Positions 44,603-52,862 of a stretch of 64,000 nt of DNA are shown one piece after another. The translations under genes and the position numbers were made by a program. Each line of letters starts with the position of its first letter. Positions within the stretch are counted from its first letter, which is position 1. A model generated the notes under the pieces. That model made no database searches. It was not told the DNA's origin and saw only the letters and a list, made by a program, of their open reading frames with translations. The DNA lies in contig NZ_QLLT01000034.1 of assembly GCF_003259315.1 (NCBI RefSeq), forward strand, positions 1 to 64,000, read 5' to 3'. Source of the DNA: Kitasatospora sp. SolWspMP-SS2h (GTDB taxonomy: Bacteria; Actinomycetota; Actinomycetes; Streptomycetales; Streptomycetaceae).

Positions 44603-44626
44603 CGCCCGCCCCGCACGCCCGCGGCC

Positions 44627-45667
44627 TCAGGCCGACCCCCGCACCACCAGCGCGGTCGGGATGATCACCGACGTCGGCGCCGACGAGGCCGGGTCGTTGA
44701 GCCGCCGCAGCAGCAGCCGGGTCATCAGCCGCCCCATCTCCTCGATCTCCTGGCGGACGGTGGTGAGCGTCGGCTCGGTCCAGGCCGCGATCGACTCGAC
44801 GTCGTCGAAGCCGACCACCGCGACGTCCTCCGGGACGCGCCGCCCGGCCGCCCGCAGGACCCGGATCGCGCCGGAGGCCATCGCGTCGGAGGCCGCGAAG
44901 ACCGCGTCCAGGTCCGGCCGCCGGGCGAGGAGTTCGGTCATCGCCCGGATGCCGCCGTCCACGGTGAAGTCGCCGACCGCGATCAGTTCCTCGTCGCCGT
45001 CGGGGAACAGGTCGCGGTAGCCGTCGAGGCGGTCGACGGAGGAGGTCTGGTCGAGCGGGCCGGTGATGGTGGCGATCCGCCGCCGCCCGATGGAGCGCAG
45101 GTGCTGGACGGCGAGCCGGGCGCCGCCGCGGTTGTCGTTGTCGACGTAGACCAGGTCCCGGTCGGACTCGGCACCGGGCCAGCCGGGGCGTCCGCCGATC
45201 ACGAAGGGCAGGCCGAGGCGCTGGGCGATCACCGGGGTGGGGTCGGTGCGGTGCAGGGAGAACAGCAGGACGCCGTCGACGTGGCCGCCGGCCAGGTAGC
45301 GGCCGATCCGCTCGTGGTCCCGTTCGTCCTCGGCGAGCAGCAGCACCATCTGGTTGTCGGCGGCGGCCAGTTCGCGGCTGATGCCGCGCAGGTGCTGGGC
45401 GAAGAACGGGTCGGAGAAGAACCGGGCCTCGGGTTCGGCGACGACCACGCCGATCGCCCGGTTGCGCCGGGTGACCAGGGTGCGGGCGGCCAGGTTGGGG
45501 ACGTAGCCGAGTTCGGCGACCGCCCGTTCGACCTTCTCGCGCAGCGCGGCGCGCACCCCCGCGCCGCCGTTGACCACCCGGGAGGCGGTGGCCCGGGACA
45601 CGCCGGCCCGCTCGGCCACCGATTCCAGGGTGGGGCGCCCGCCCGCTCCCGTGTCGGCTTCCGCCAC
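44627..45667 (-). CDS. LacI family repressor (CebR/BglR-like)
   Basis: The start is GTG 45665-45667, chosen for GGAGAGGAG five bases upstream (the frame is open to 45721), giving 346 residues. The helix-turn-helix PTLESVAERAGVSRATASRVVNGG (about residues 12-36) and hinge YVPNLAARTLVTRRNRAIG are typical. The ligand domain has VDGVLLFSLHRTDPTPVI, VYVDNDNRGGARLAVQHL and DAVFAASDAMASGAIRVL. It should bind the palindromes at 37382 and 37558 and a one-mismatch copy upstream of itself (45773-45786), and release them on binding a glucan-derived oligosaccharide. The operator link is seen in sequence; the ligand is inferred. Confidence 0.85.
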   Translation of the reverse strand: MAEADTGAGGRPTLESVAERAGVSRATASRVVNGGAGVRAALREKVERAVAELGYVPNLAARTLVTRRNRAIGVVVAEPEARFFSDPFFAQHLRGISRELAAADNQMVLLLAEDERDHERIGRYLAGGHVDGVLLFSLHRTDPTPVIAQRLGLPFVIGGRPGWPGAESDRDLVYVDNDNRGGARLAVQHLRSIGRRRIATITGPLDQTSSVDRLDGYRDLFPDGDEELIAVGDFTVDGGIRAMTELLARRPDLDAVFAASDAMASGAIRVLRAAGRRVPEDVAVVGFDDVESIAAWTEPTLTTVRQEIEEMGRLMTRLLLRRLNDPASSAPTSVIIPTALVVRGSA

Positions 45668-45772
45668 CGTGGGCTCCTCTCCAGCGTCCGCCACGTCCGC
45701 CACCCTCGCGGACCTCCGCACGCACGTGATCGCGTTCTTGCTGCGAGCAGCCTAGCGCCCGCCACCCCGGCC

Positions 45773-45786
45773 CGAGAGCGCTCTCA
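45773..45786. promoter_or_regulatory. LacI-type operator upstream of the repressor gene
   Basis: CGAGAGCGCTCTCA differs from the two glucan-locus operators at one end base. It lies about 105 bases upstream of the repressor start, suggesting autoregulation. Confidence 0.75.
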
Positions 45787-45833
45787 GAAACCGGGGCGGG
45801 GCCCGCGGCGACCGGCCGGGCGGCCGTCCCGCC

Positions 45834-46631
45834 TCAGACCGTGACCACCTGCCGCTCGCCCGCCTCGACGGCGACGGCCAGCCGGTTGCCGGGCGGCGGG
45901 AACGGGCAGATGAAGTGGTCGGCGAACGCGCACGGCGGCAGGAACGCCCGGTTGAAGTCCAGCACGGTGCGCCCCTGCGCGTCGGGCGCGGGCAGCGAGA
46001 CGAACCGGAACCGGTAGGTCTCGCGCCCGCTGGTCCGGTCCGCGATGACCCCGCTGAGCCGCCCGCCCGCGCCCTCGGAGCCGCTGACGGTCAGCGTGTG
46101 CGGCCGCCCGGCCAGCGTGAACGCGACCCGCCCGGTGACGGTGAGCGGCCGGGCCCGGCCGTCCGCGTTCTCCACCAGCAGGGCCTGCGCGCCGTCCTCG
46201 AACGGCGTGAACACGGCGGGCACCGCCCAGTCGGGGGCGTACGGGTAGACCGCGATGCCGGCGAACCCGGCCCGGGCGGGGGCGGCGGGGTCGAAGACCC
46301 GCAGGGCGAGTTCGCCCTCCCGCTCGATCGGGACCAGCCGCAGCTCGTCCAGGACGGCGGTCTGCGGGCGCCGGTCGGTGTCCGGCCGCAGCGCGACCCG
46401 GCCGGTCGACTCGCGCTCCTCACCCTCGACCCGGACGCCGTCCCCGGCGCGCAGCTCGGCGCAGACCGCGCCGCCCTCGGCCCACCAGCGGCCGGGCAGG
46501 CCGGGGACCTCCGCGGGTACGGGCTCCAGCCAGTGGGTACCGGTCAGGGCCAGCGGGCCGTGCGGCGCGCCCGCCGCGGCGCTCCGGGCCTCCGTCCAGC
46601 GCTGCCAGGCTTCGGCTGCGGTGTCGGTCAT
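45834..46631 (-). CDS. DUF1684 family protein
   Basis: This encodes 265 residues from ATG 46629-46631. It carries the DUF1684 pattern: GPLALTGTHWLE near residue 30, VAVYPYAPDW-like GIAVYPYAPDWAVPAVFTPFE, then RFRFVSLPAPDAQGRTVLDFNRAFLPPCAFADHFICPFPPPGNRL with conserved Asp, Asn, Cys and His. No signal peptide is seen. The biochemical function of this family is unknown. It is followed by the LacI gene on the same strand and preceded by tesB. Confidence 0.85.
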   Translation of the reverse strand: MTDTAAEAWQRWTEARSAAAGAPHGPLALTGTHWLEPVPAEVPGLPGRWWAEGGAVCAELRAGDGVRVEGEERESTGRVALRPDTDRRPQTAVLDELRLVPIEREGELALRVFDPAAPARAGFAGIAVYPYAPDWAVPAVFTPFEDGAQALLVENADGRARPLTVTGRVAFTLAGRPHTLTVSGSEGAGGRLSGVIADRTSGRETYRFRFVSLPAPDAQGRTVLDFNRAFLPPCAFADHFICPFPPPGNRLAVAVEAGERQVVTV

Positions 46632-46691
46632 CGGACTGCCTCCCAAGTCGCTCTGTTCTCAGGCCACTTCGTCTCTCAGGTCACTTCGCGG

Positions 46692-47555
46692 TCAGGTCCG
46701 GGTCAGCGGGCGGAACAGCCCCTCCTGCATCACCGAGACCACCAGCCGCCCCTCGCGGTCGTAGATGTCGCCGCGGGCCAGTCCGCGCGCGCCGTGCGCG
46801 ATCGGCGACTCCTGCCGGTACAGCAGCCAGTCGTCGGCCCGGAACGGGCGGTGGAACCACATCGCGTGGTCCAGCGAGGCCATGTCGAAGTTCCGTTCGC
46901 CCCACAGCGGTTCGACCGGGGCGCGGACGGCGTCCAGCAGCGTCATGTCGCTGGCGTAGGTGAGGGCGCAGACGTGGATCAGCGGGTCGTCCGGCAGCGC
47001 GCCGTTGGTGCGCAGCCACACGCCGCTGCGGGCCTCCACGCCGTCCAGCTCCTCGCGCGTCCACTTCAGCCGGTCCACGTACCGGATGTCGAAGGGCTGG
47101 CGGCGGCTGATGAACGGCGGCAGCTCGCCGAGCCGGGCGCCGACCTCGTCCAGCGCGCTCGGCAGCGTCTCCGGCGCGGGGACGTCCGGCATCGGGAACT
47201 GGTGCTCGATGCCGCCGGGCTCGGGCTTGTGGAAGTCCGCGGTGAGCGCGAAGATCGACCGCCCGCCCTGGATGCCGAGCACCCGCCGGGTGGTGAACGA
47301 GCGCCCGTCGCGAATCCGGTCGACCTGGTAGACGATCGGCACGCCGGGGATGCCGGGGCGCAGGAAGTACGCGTGCAGCGAGTGCACCGGCCGGTCCTCG
47401 TCCACCGTCCGGCCCGCCGCGACCAGCGCCTGCCCGGCCACCTGCCCGCCGAAGGTGCGTTGCAGCGACTCCTCCGGGCTGCGGCCGCGGAAGATGTTCA
47501 GCTCGATCCGCTCCAGGTCCAGCAGGTCGACGAGCTGGTCGACGGGGTTTCCCAT
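46692..47555 (-). CDS. tesB: acyl-CoA thioesterase II
   Basis: This encodes 287 residues from ATG 47553-47555, with GGGAG upstream. The double hotdog fold is clear: NIFRGRSPEESLQRTFGGQVAGQAL, VHSLHAYFLRPG (about 60-72), SFTTRRVLGIQGGRSIFALTADFHKPEPG, then LIHVCALTYASDMTLLDAV and SLDHAMWFHRPFRADDWLLY with the catalytic Asp-Thr/Ser-Gln set. It hydrolyses medium- and long-chain acyl-CoA. The length is normal. Confidence 0.9.
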   Translation of the reverse strand: MGNPVDQLVDLLDLERIELNIFRGRSPEESLQRTFGGQVAGQALVAAGRTVDEDRPVHSLHAYFLRPGIPGVPIVYQVDRIRDGRSFTTRRVLGIQGGRSIFALTADFHKPEPGGIEHQFPMPDVPAPETLPSALDEVGARLGELPPFISRRQPFDIRYVDRLKWTREELDGVEARSGVWLRTNGALPDDPLIHVCALTYASDMTLLDAVRAPVEPLWGERNFDMASLDHAMWFHRPFRADDWLLYRQESPIAHGARGLARGDIYDREGRLVVSVMQEGLFRPLTRT

Positions 47556-47674
47556 GTATCGCTCCCTCTCCGGACGCCCGGCGGGCAGGGGTGTGCCGCC
47601 GAACGCCTCGTCCGTCCAGCACAAGTCTCCGCGCCGACCGGGAATTCCCGCCTCTCGGCGCGGTCACCTCCCCG

Positions 47675-48361
47675 TCACGCCAGGCCGGACTGCCGCACCG
47701 TGATGTTCAGCCGCCCGGTCAGGCCCAGCTCCGGGTCGGCCGTGCCCGGCAGCGTCCGCACCACGCCGTGGTACGCGAAACGGCTCTCCCCGCCGAACAC
47801 CAGCAGGTCGCCGCCGCACAGCCGCAGGTCCGTCCACGGCCTGGTCCTGGTCTCGGTGTTCCCCAGCCGGAACACGCACTCGTCCCCCAGCGACAGCGAC
47901 ACCACCGGCGCGTTCACCCGCTCCTCCCGGTCCTGGTGCAGCCCCATCCGCGCCCCGTGCGGGTAGTGGTTCACCACCGCGATGTCCGGCGCGAAGCCCG
48001 CCGCCCCCGCCACCTCCCCGGCCCGCTCCCCGTACGCCTCCGCCACCGCCAGCCGGGCCAGCCCGCCCAGCACCGCCGGGAACGGCTTCACCGGCCCCCC
48101 GTCCCCGTCCACCACCGTCCGCGCGTAGCCGTACGGGTACCAGTGCCATCCCAGCGACACCGTCCGCACCGACATCGCCCCGCCCCCGGGCAGCACCACC
48201 GACCGCATCCCCGCCGGCGGCCGCGCCCACTCCCGGCACGCCGCCACCAGCTCCCGCTGCTCCCCCGCCCCCAACCACCCCGGCACCAGCACCACCCCGT
48301 CCGCCGGCTCCTCCCGCCCGCGCCCGAACAACTCCCCGGCGAACACCCCACCACCACGCAT
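47675..48361 (-). CDS. AlkB-like 2-oxoglutarate/Fe(II) dioxygenase
   Basis: This encodes 228 residues from ATG 48359-48361. Iron ligands are His142 and Asp144 (LHQDRE) and His198 (FAYHGV); 2-oxoglutarate-binding Arg217/Arg223 lie in GRLNITVR. NHYPHGARMG before the HxD motif and PVVSLSLGDECVFRLG after it are typical AlkB features. It repairs alkylated bases by oxidative demethylation. It follows the IS relic on the same strand. Confidence 0.9.
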   Translation of the reverse strand: MRGGGVFAGELFGRGREEPADGVVLVPGWLGAGEQRELVAACREWARPPAGMRSVVLPGGGAMSVRTVSLGWHWYPYGYARTVVDGDGGPVKPFPAVLGGLARLAVAEAYGERAGEVAGAAGFAPDIAVVNHYPHGARMGLHQDREERVNAPVVSLSLGDECVFRLGNTETRTRPWTDLRLCGGDLLVFGGESRFAYHGVVRTLPGTADPELGLTGRLNITVRQSGLA

Positions 48362-48434
48362 CCCCCCATGCTCCCACCCGCCCCCGACACCCCCACCCCC
48401 GAACGGCCGCCCCCGAACGGCCGCCGCCCCTCGG

Positions 48435-48525
48435 CTCGGTCGAACCGGTGCCCAGCTTCTCGGCGACGGTCCGCATCGCGGACCACTCGCTGCCGTACTC
48501 AGCCCGCACCTGGGCGACCACGCCC
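48435..48525 (-). pseudogene. IS3-type OrfA (HTH) relic
   Basis: About 30 codons read VVAQVRAEYGSEWSAMRTVA and EKLGTGSTE, the helix-turn-helix segment of IS3-family OrfA (VAEVRxEYxSEWxAMxxVAxKLGIGxxETLRKW). Nothing else of the element remains. It marks an old insertion at the left edge of the polyketide cluster. Confidence 0.6.
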
Positions 48526-48528
48526 ACC

Positions 48529-48586
48529 CCGCACACGCCGGGGTCGGCGGCCCCTTCGAGGTGGCCGCCGACCCCGGCGTGTGCGG
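48529..48586 (-). terminator. long perfect hairpin after the amidohydrolase gene
   Basis: Two 24-base arms (48529-48552 and 48563-48586) pair perfectly around a ten-base loop. It starts seven bases after the amidohydrolase stop on the minus strand, so it acts as its terminator. Confidence 0.8.
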
Positions 48587-48592
48587 CGCGGC

Positions 48593-49891
48593 TCAGCCGA
48601 CCGACTTCGCGGTGATGAACTCCGAGGCGGAACGGGCCTGGGCGCGCACCGCTGCCAGGTCGTGGTGCAGCAGCCGACCGTGCTGCTTCACGATCCGGCC
48701 CGCGACCAGCACGGTGTCCACGTTGCCCGGGTGCGCGGAGGAAACCACCGCGCCGATCGGATCGTGGGCACCCGCCAGGTTCACGTCATCGGCGCGCAGT
48801 AGCATCAGGTCGGCCTGCTTGCCGACCCGCAGCGAACCGACCTGGTCCTCCAGACCCAGCGTGCGGGCGCCGTCCAGGGTGGCCATCCGCAGCAGGTCGG
48901 CCGGCGACAGGTGCGGGCCGGGGGAGAGGTAGCCGGTCAGCAGGCCCGCCCGTACCACCGAGAAGAAGTCGCCGCCGACCGTGGTCACCACGTCCACGCC
49001 CAGGCCGGTGGTCACGCCGGCCTCGCGCAGCCGGCCGATCAGCGGGCCGCCGTGGCCCAATCGGGCCTCCACCGCCGGAGTGATGGCGAACGCGCCGCCC
49101 GAGTCCGCGACCATCGACAGCTCGTCGTCGGCCAGCGAGTTGCCGTGCACGTACACGGTGTTCGGGCGCAGCAGGCCGTGGTCTCGCAGCAGTTCGATCG
49201 GGCGCTCGTTGACCGGGCCGGCCGCCACGTGGGTGACGATCGGCAGGCCCAGTTCGTCCGCCAGTCGCCAGTCCGCGATCACCGCGTCCGGTTTCTGGTT
49301 GGACGGGCCGAGGGAAGCCGCCGCCATGGTCAGCAGGCCCTCACCGGGCCGGAACAGCTCGTGCGCCTGCCGGACCTCGCCCTGGTGCTCCGGGGTCAGC
49401 AGGTAGGCGAACACCGCGCGGATGCCGACCGAGCGCAGGCCGTCCAGGGCGGCCGCGGCGTAGTCGAGGTCGAAGCCGGGCACGAAGCCGTCGCTGCGGA
49501 CCCGGTCGGCCCGCGCGTAGGCGAAGTCCTGGACGGTGGTGACGCCGGAGTCCAGGCACTCCAGGGCGCCCAGCAGATTGGCGATCCGCACGTCCTCCGG
49601 GCGGAAACGCGGGCCCAGCTCCTGGCGCACCAGTTGGAAGTACTCGGGCAGGTCCACGTCGACGGCGATCGAGCGGAGCACGGCCTGCCAGACGTGGCGG
49701 TGAGTGTCCACGAAGCCGGGCAGCACGATCCGGTCGGTGGCGTCGATCACGGTCGCGCCGGCCGGGGCGGACAGGTTCGGGCCGACCGCGGCGATCCGGC
49801 CGTCCTCCACCAGCACGTCCCACCCGGGATGCGCGACCGGCTCCGGTTCGGTGTCGATGACCAGCCCGTTTCGCAGCAGCAAGGATTCCAC
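48593..49891 (-). CDS. metal-dependent amidohydrolase (TrzN/AtzA-like)
   Basis: The start is GTG 49889-49891, with GGAGG seven bases upstream, giving 432 residues. The composite TIM barrel shows IVLPGFVDTHRHVWQ with HxH ligands (about residues 66-72), a third His in LPIVTHVAAG (about 220), a fourth in TVYVHGNSL (about 247) and the catalytic Asp in TTGLGVDVVT (about 298). It belongs to the chlorohydrolase/deaminase branch that hydrolyses C-N or C-Cl bonds of rings. It is divergent from the methyltransferase-like gene and begins the cluster; a tailoring role is inferred, for example hydrolysis of an amide or imine. Confidence 0.85.
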   Translation of the reverse strand: MESLLLRNGLVIDTEPEPVAHPGWDVLVEDGRIAAVGPNLSAPAGATVIDATDRIVLPGFVDTHRHVWQAVLRSIAVDVDLPEYFQLVRQELGPRFRPEDVRIANLLGALECLDSGVTTVQDFAYARADRVRSDGFVPGFDLDYAAAALDGLRSVGIRAVFAYLLTPEHQGEVRQAHELFRPGEGLLTMAAASLGPSNQKPDAVIADWRLADELGLPIVTHVAAGPVNERPIELLRDHGLLRPNTVYVHGNSLADDELSMVADSGGAFAITPAVEARLGHGGPLIGRLREAGVTTGLGVDVVTTVGGDFFSVVRAGLLTGYLSPGPHLSPADLLRMATLDGARTLGLEDQVGSLRVGKQADLMLLRADDVNLAGAHDPIGAVVSSAHPGNVDTVLVAGRIVKQHGRLLHHDLAAVRAQARSASEFITAKSVG

Positions 49892-49972
49892 GGTGACGCC
49901 TCCGAGCAATCGTCGAAAACTTTCCCCGAATCTAACACTCGAATTCCCCCGGGAGGCAAGGCCGGGAACGGG

Positions 49973-50001
49973 GTTAGTGAGGCTTTAGCGGCGCTCCAGT
50001 A
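49973..50001 (+). promoter_or_regulatory. possible weak SARP-type direct repeats
   Basis: GTTAGTG (49973), TTTAGCG (49984) and TCCAGTA (49995) lie at exact 11-bp steps, all with AG at positions 4-5. They precede the methyltransferase-like gene at 50057. No clear -10 follows at eight bases. They are weaker than the repeats at 62930. Confidence 0.35.
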
Positions 50002-50056
50002 CGGTGCACCACCATTTGACGCGCAGCGCGACGTCCGTTCACCGGAGGGAATTCAG

Positions 50057-51109
50057 ATGAGCATTGTCCGGAGTGCGTTTTCACATCCCGGGGCGGAGCG
50101 CGGGATCTCCCCGGTGACCTCCCTCCGGGAGCTGGCGCTGGCCGCCGCCGCACCGGCCTCGCTGCGCGCGGCGATCCGGATCGGGCTGGCCGAGGCGATC
50201 GGCGAGCAGGCCGTCCCGGCGGTCGACCTGGCCCGCAGGCTGGGCGTGAACGAGGAGGTCCTGGATCGTCTGCTGGGCAACCTCCGGTGCTACGGGGTAT
50301 TCGACCGGACCGCCGCCGGCATCGTCCACACCGACACCTCGCGCCTGCTGCGCGAGGACCACCCGCAGCGGCTGAAGAATTGGGTGCTCTGGGTCACCGA
50401 GCCGTGGACCTGGCAGTTGTGGCCGGATCTGGAGGAGGCCGTCCGGGACGGGCGCGGGCATTTCGACGAGCGTTTCGGCGAGGAATTCTTTGCCTACCTG
50501 CACCGGAACTGGAAGGAATCCACCGAGGTCTTCAACCGGTCCCAGACCGAATTGAGCCGGATCACCTCGACGGCCATCGCCGAGGCTTTCGACCTGAGCG
50601 GCGTGAAAAGCATCGCGGACATCGGCGGCGGCCGCGGTTACACCCTGGCGACGCTGCTGGAGGCCAATCCGCACCTGCACGGCACCCTGGTCGACCTGCC
50701 CGCCGCGGTCGCCGAGCCCGACCCGCGGCTGCGCCCCGGCGGCTCGCTCGCCGACCGCTCCCAGGTGCTGGCGGGCAGCTGCCTGGAGGCGATCGAGGTC
50801 GATGCCGACGTGTACCAGTTCAAGAGCATCCTCGAATGGGACGACGAGAAGACCGTGCTGGCCCTGGAGAACGCCCGCCGGGCCGGACGGCCGGGCGCCA
50901 AGGTACTGGTGATCACCAACATCGTCGACGGCAGTCCGGAGATCCGCTACGCCACCGGCATCGACCTGCTGTTCCTGCTCAACACCAACGGTCGCCGGCA
51001 CACCCTGGACGGCGTCACCGCCTTGGTCGAGCGCGCCGGCCTGCGGCTGGACGGCGTCACCGCGGTCAAGCCGCTGCTGCACGTGGTCGAGGCGACCATC
51101 CCCGGCTAG
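50057..51109 (+). CDS. Methyltransf_2-type protein lacking the catalytic His
   Basis: This encodes 350 residues from ATG 50057, with GGAGGGA upstream. The N-terminal dimerisation/winged-helix domain (AIRIGLAEAIGEQAVPAVDLARRLGV) and the SAM-binding motif IADIGGGRGYTLATLL (about residues 186-200) are those of small-molecule O-methyltransferases in aromatic polyketide pathways. Where these enzymes have VLHDWDD with the catalytic His, the sequence reads QFKSILEWDDEKT, without the His. As in the RdmB group, it may bind SAM for a different reaction (hydroxylation or decarboxylation) or methylate by another route. It is the first gene of the rightward operon. Confidence 0.8.
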   Translation: MSIVRSAFSHPGAERGISPVTSLRELALAAAAPASLRAAIRIGLAEAIGEQAVPAVDLARRLGVNEEVLDRLLGNLRCYGVFDRTAAGIVHTDTSRLLREDHPQRLKNWVLWVTEPWTWQLWPDLEEAVRDGRGHFDERFGEEFFAYLHRNWKESTEVFNRSQTELSRITSTAIAEAFDLSGVKSIADIGGGRGYTLATLLEANPHLHGTLVDLPAAVAEPDPRLRPGGSLADRSQVLAGSCLEAIEVDADVYQFKSILEWDDEKTVLALENARRAGRPGAKVLVITNIVDGSPEIRYATGIDLLFLLNTNGRRHTLDGVTALVERAGLRLDGVTAVKPLLHVVEATIPG

Positions 51110-51194
51110 TGCCTGCCGCGGCACTGGCCCGGCCGGACGGGGCACAGGCCCGACGAACCCCTCTCCGCGACCCACGACGATCTAGGACGCCACG

Positions 51195-52862
51195 ATGACC
51201 ACCCCACGCACCCGGCCGGACACCGCCGCCGAGCACGCCGCCAACGAGGCCTTCGCGGAACTCCTGTTCTCCCCGGAGGGCCTCGCCGACCCCTACTCCC
51301 GGTACCGCCGCCTGCGCGAGGCCGCGCCCGTGCACCGCAGCACCCTGGGCACCTGGGTGCTCACCGGCTACGACGACGTCGACGAGTTCCTGCGCAGCAA
51401 GCAGGTCGAGAAGGACATCCACATCTGGATGGCCAACCGCTTCAGCGGCGAGTGGGAGCACCACCAGGCGCTGCGCAAGCTCGCCGCCAACCTGCTGTGG
51501 ACCAACCCGCCCGAGCACACCCGGATGCGCCGGCTCGTCAACCGGGCCTTCTCGGAGAAGCGGGTGCTGGAGCACCGGGCCTTCATCGAGCGCCGGTTCG
51601 AGGAGCTGATCGCCCCTGTCGCCGAGGCGGGCGAGGGCGACGTCTGCAACCAGGTGTTCTTCCCGCTGGCGCTCAGCGTGGTGGCCGACCTGATCGGCGT
51701 GCCGCAGGACGAGGCGCCGTTGCTGCGCGACAAGATCCGCGACTTCCAGCGCACCTTCGAGCCCGGCATGACCGCCTCCGAGCTGCTCAAGGCCGACCAG
51801 GCGGCGAAGTTCCTCGACGACTACTTCGCCGAACTGGTCCGCTCCAAGCAGCGCCGGCGCGGCGACGACCTGGTGTCCGCGCTGCTGGACATCGAGGACG
51901 ACGGCGGCTCCCGGCTGGACTTCGACGACCTGGTGCAGATGTGCCACATGGTGATCGCCGCGGGCAGTGAGACCACCACCTTCTTCCTCACCAACGGCGT
52001 CCGGCTGTTCGCCGAGCACCCGGACCAGGCCCGGCTGGTGAGCGAGGACCGGTCGCTGCTGCGCAGCGCCACCGAGGAGATCCTGCGCTACATGCCGTCC
52101 GCGCACATGATCCCGCGGACCACCGCCGGGCCGGTCACCGTGGGTGGCGTGGAGATCCCGGCCGGGGCCCGGGTGATGGTGTGGATCGCCGCCGCCAACC
52201 GCGATCCGCTGCGCTTCCCCGACCCGGACCGGTTCGACGTCACCCGCAAGGACGCCGCCCCGATGTCCTACGGCCTGGGGACCCACTACTGCCTGGGCTG
52301 GCGGCTGGCCAACCTGCAGGCCGAGGTGGTGTTCTCGGCGCTGTTCGACCGGTTCACCGACATCGAGCTGACCGAGCCGCTGCGGCACCGCGCCCGGGTG
52401 GCGTTCCCGCAGATCGAAGCGCTGCGGATCCGCTTCCGGCGGCGCTCGGAACAGCGCCCGACGGCTCCGGGGACGGTGCGCTTCCTGTCCCCGGAGTACC
52501 TGGCGGCGATGGAGTCGCTGGCCCCCTCCGAGCAGCCGGCGATCCCGCACGTCAACGTGAAGGTGCAGTTCCGCGCCACCGAGGCGCCCGAGGGCGAGGT
52601 GGACTACCACCTGCTGATCGAGAAGGGCGCGGTCGTCGGGGCGGGCCGCGGCCCCCTGGTCGACGCCGACCTGGAGATCACCGCCCGCTACCGGGACCTG
52701 CTGGACTTCCAGTCGACCCGGCTGGACGCCACCGAGGCCTTCGTCAGCGGCCGGTTCGCGGTCTCCGGCGACCGGGCCAAGCTGCTGGAGCTGATGATGG
52801 TGCTGCAGTCCGGCACGTACCACCAGTACGTCGCCGAGCTGTGGGAGCGGACCACATGGTGA
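51195..52862 (+). CDS. cytochrome P450 fused to an SCP2 domain
   Basis: This encodes 555 residues from ATG 51195. Residues 20-415 are a bacterial P450: the I helix AAGSETTT (255-262), ExxR at 295-298 (EEILRY) and the heme loop MSYGLGTHYCLGWRLA with Cys366. The usual Phe of the heme loop is Tyr358-359 region (SYG), and the oxygen-binding acidic-Thr pair is Glu-Thr. Residues about 428-545 form a sterol carrier protein 2 domain (EVDYHLLIEKGAVVGAGRGP, then DADLEITARYRDLL and AFVSGRFAVSGDRAKLLELM). P450s of antibiotic clusters are normally about 400 residues without this extension. The SCP2 part could hold a hydrophobic polyketide near the heme. The stop overlaps the start of the next gene. Confidence 0.85.
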   Translation: MTTPRTRPDTAAEHAANEAFAELLFSPEGLADPYSRYRRLREAAPVHRSTLGTWVLTGYDDVDEFLRSKQVEKDIHIWMANRFSGEWEHHQALRKLAANLLWTNPPEHTRMRRLVNRAFSEKRVLEHRAFIERRFEELIAPVAEAGEGDVCNQVFFPLALSVVADLIGVPQDEAPLLRDKIRDFQRTFEPGMTASELLKADQAAKFLDDYFAELVRSKQRRRGDDLVSALLDIEDDGGSRLDFDDLVQMCHMVIAAGSETTTFFLTNGVRLFAEHPDQARLVSEDRSLLRSATEEILRYMPSAHMIPRTTAGPVTVGGVEIPAGARVMVWIAAANRDPLRFPDPDRFDVTRKDAAPMSYGLGTHYCLGWRLANLQAEVVFSALFDRFTDIELTEPLRHRARVAFPQIEALRIRFRRRSEQRPTAPGTVRFLSPEYLAAMESLAPSEQPAIPHVNVKVQFRATEAPEGEVDYHLLIEKGAVVGAGRGPLVDADLEITARYRDLLDFQSTRLDATEAFVSGRFAVSGDRAKLLELMMVLQSGTYHQYVAELWERTTW

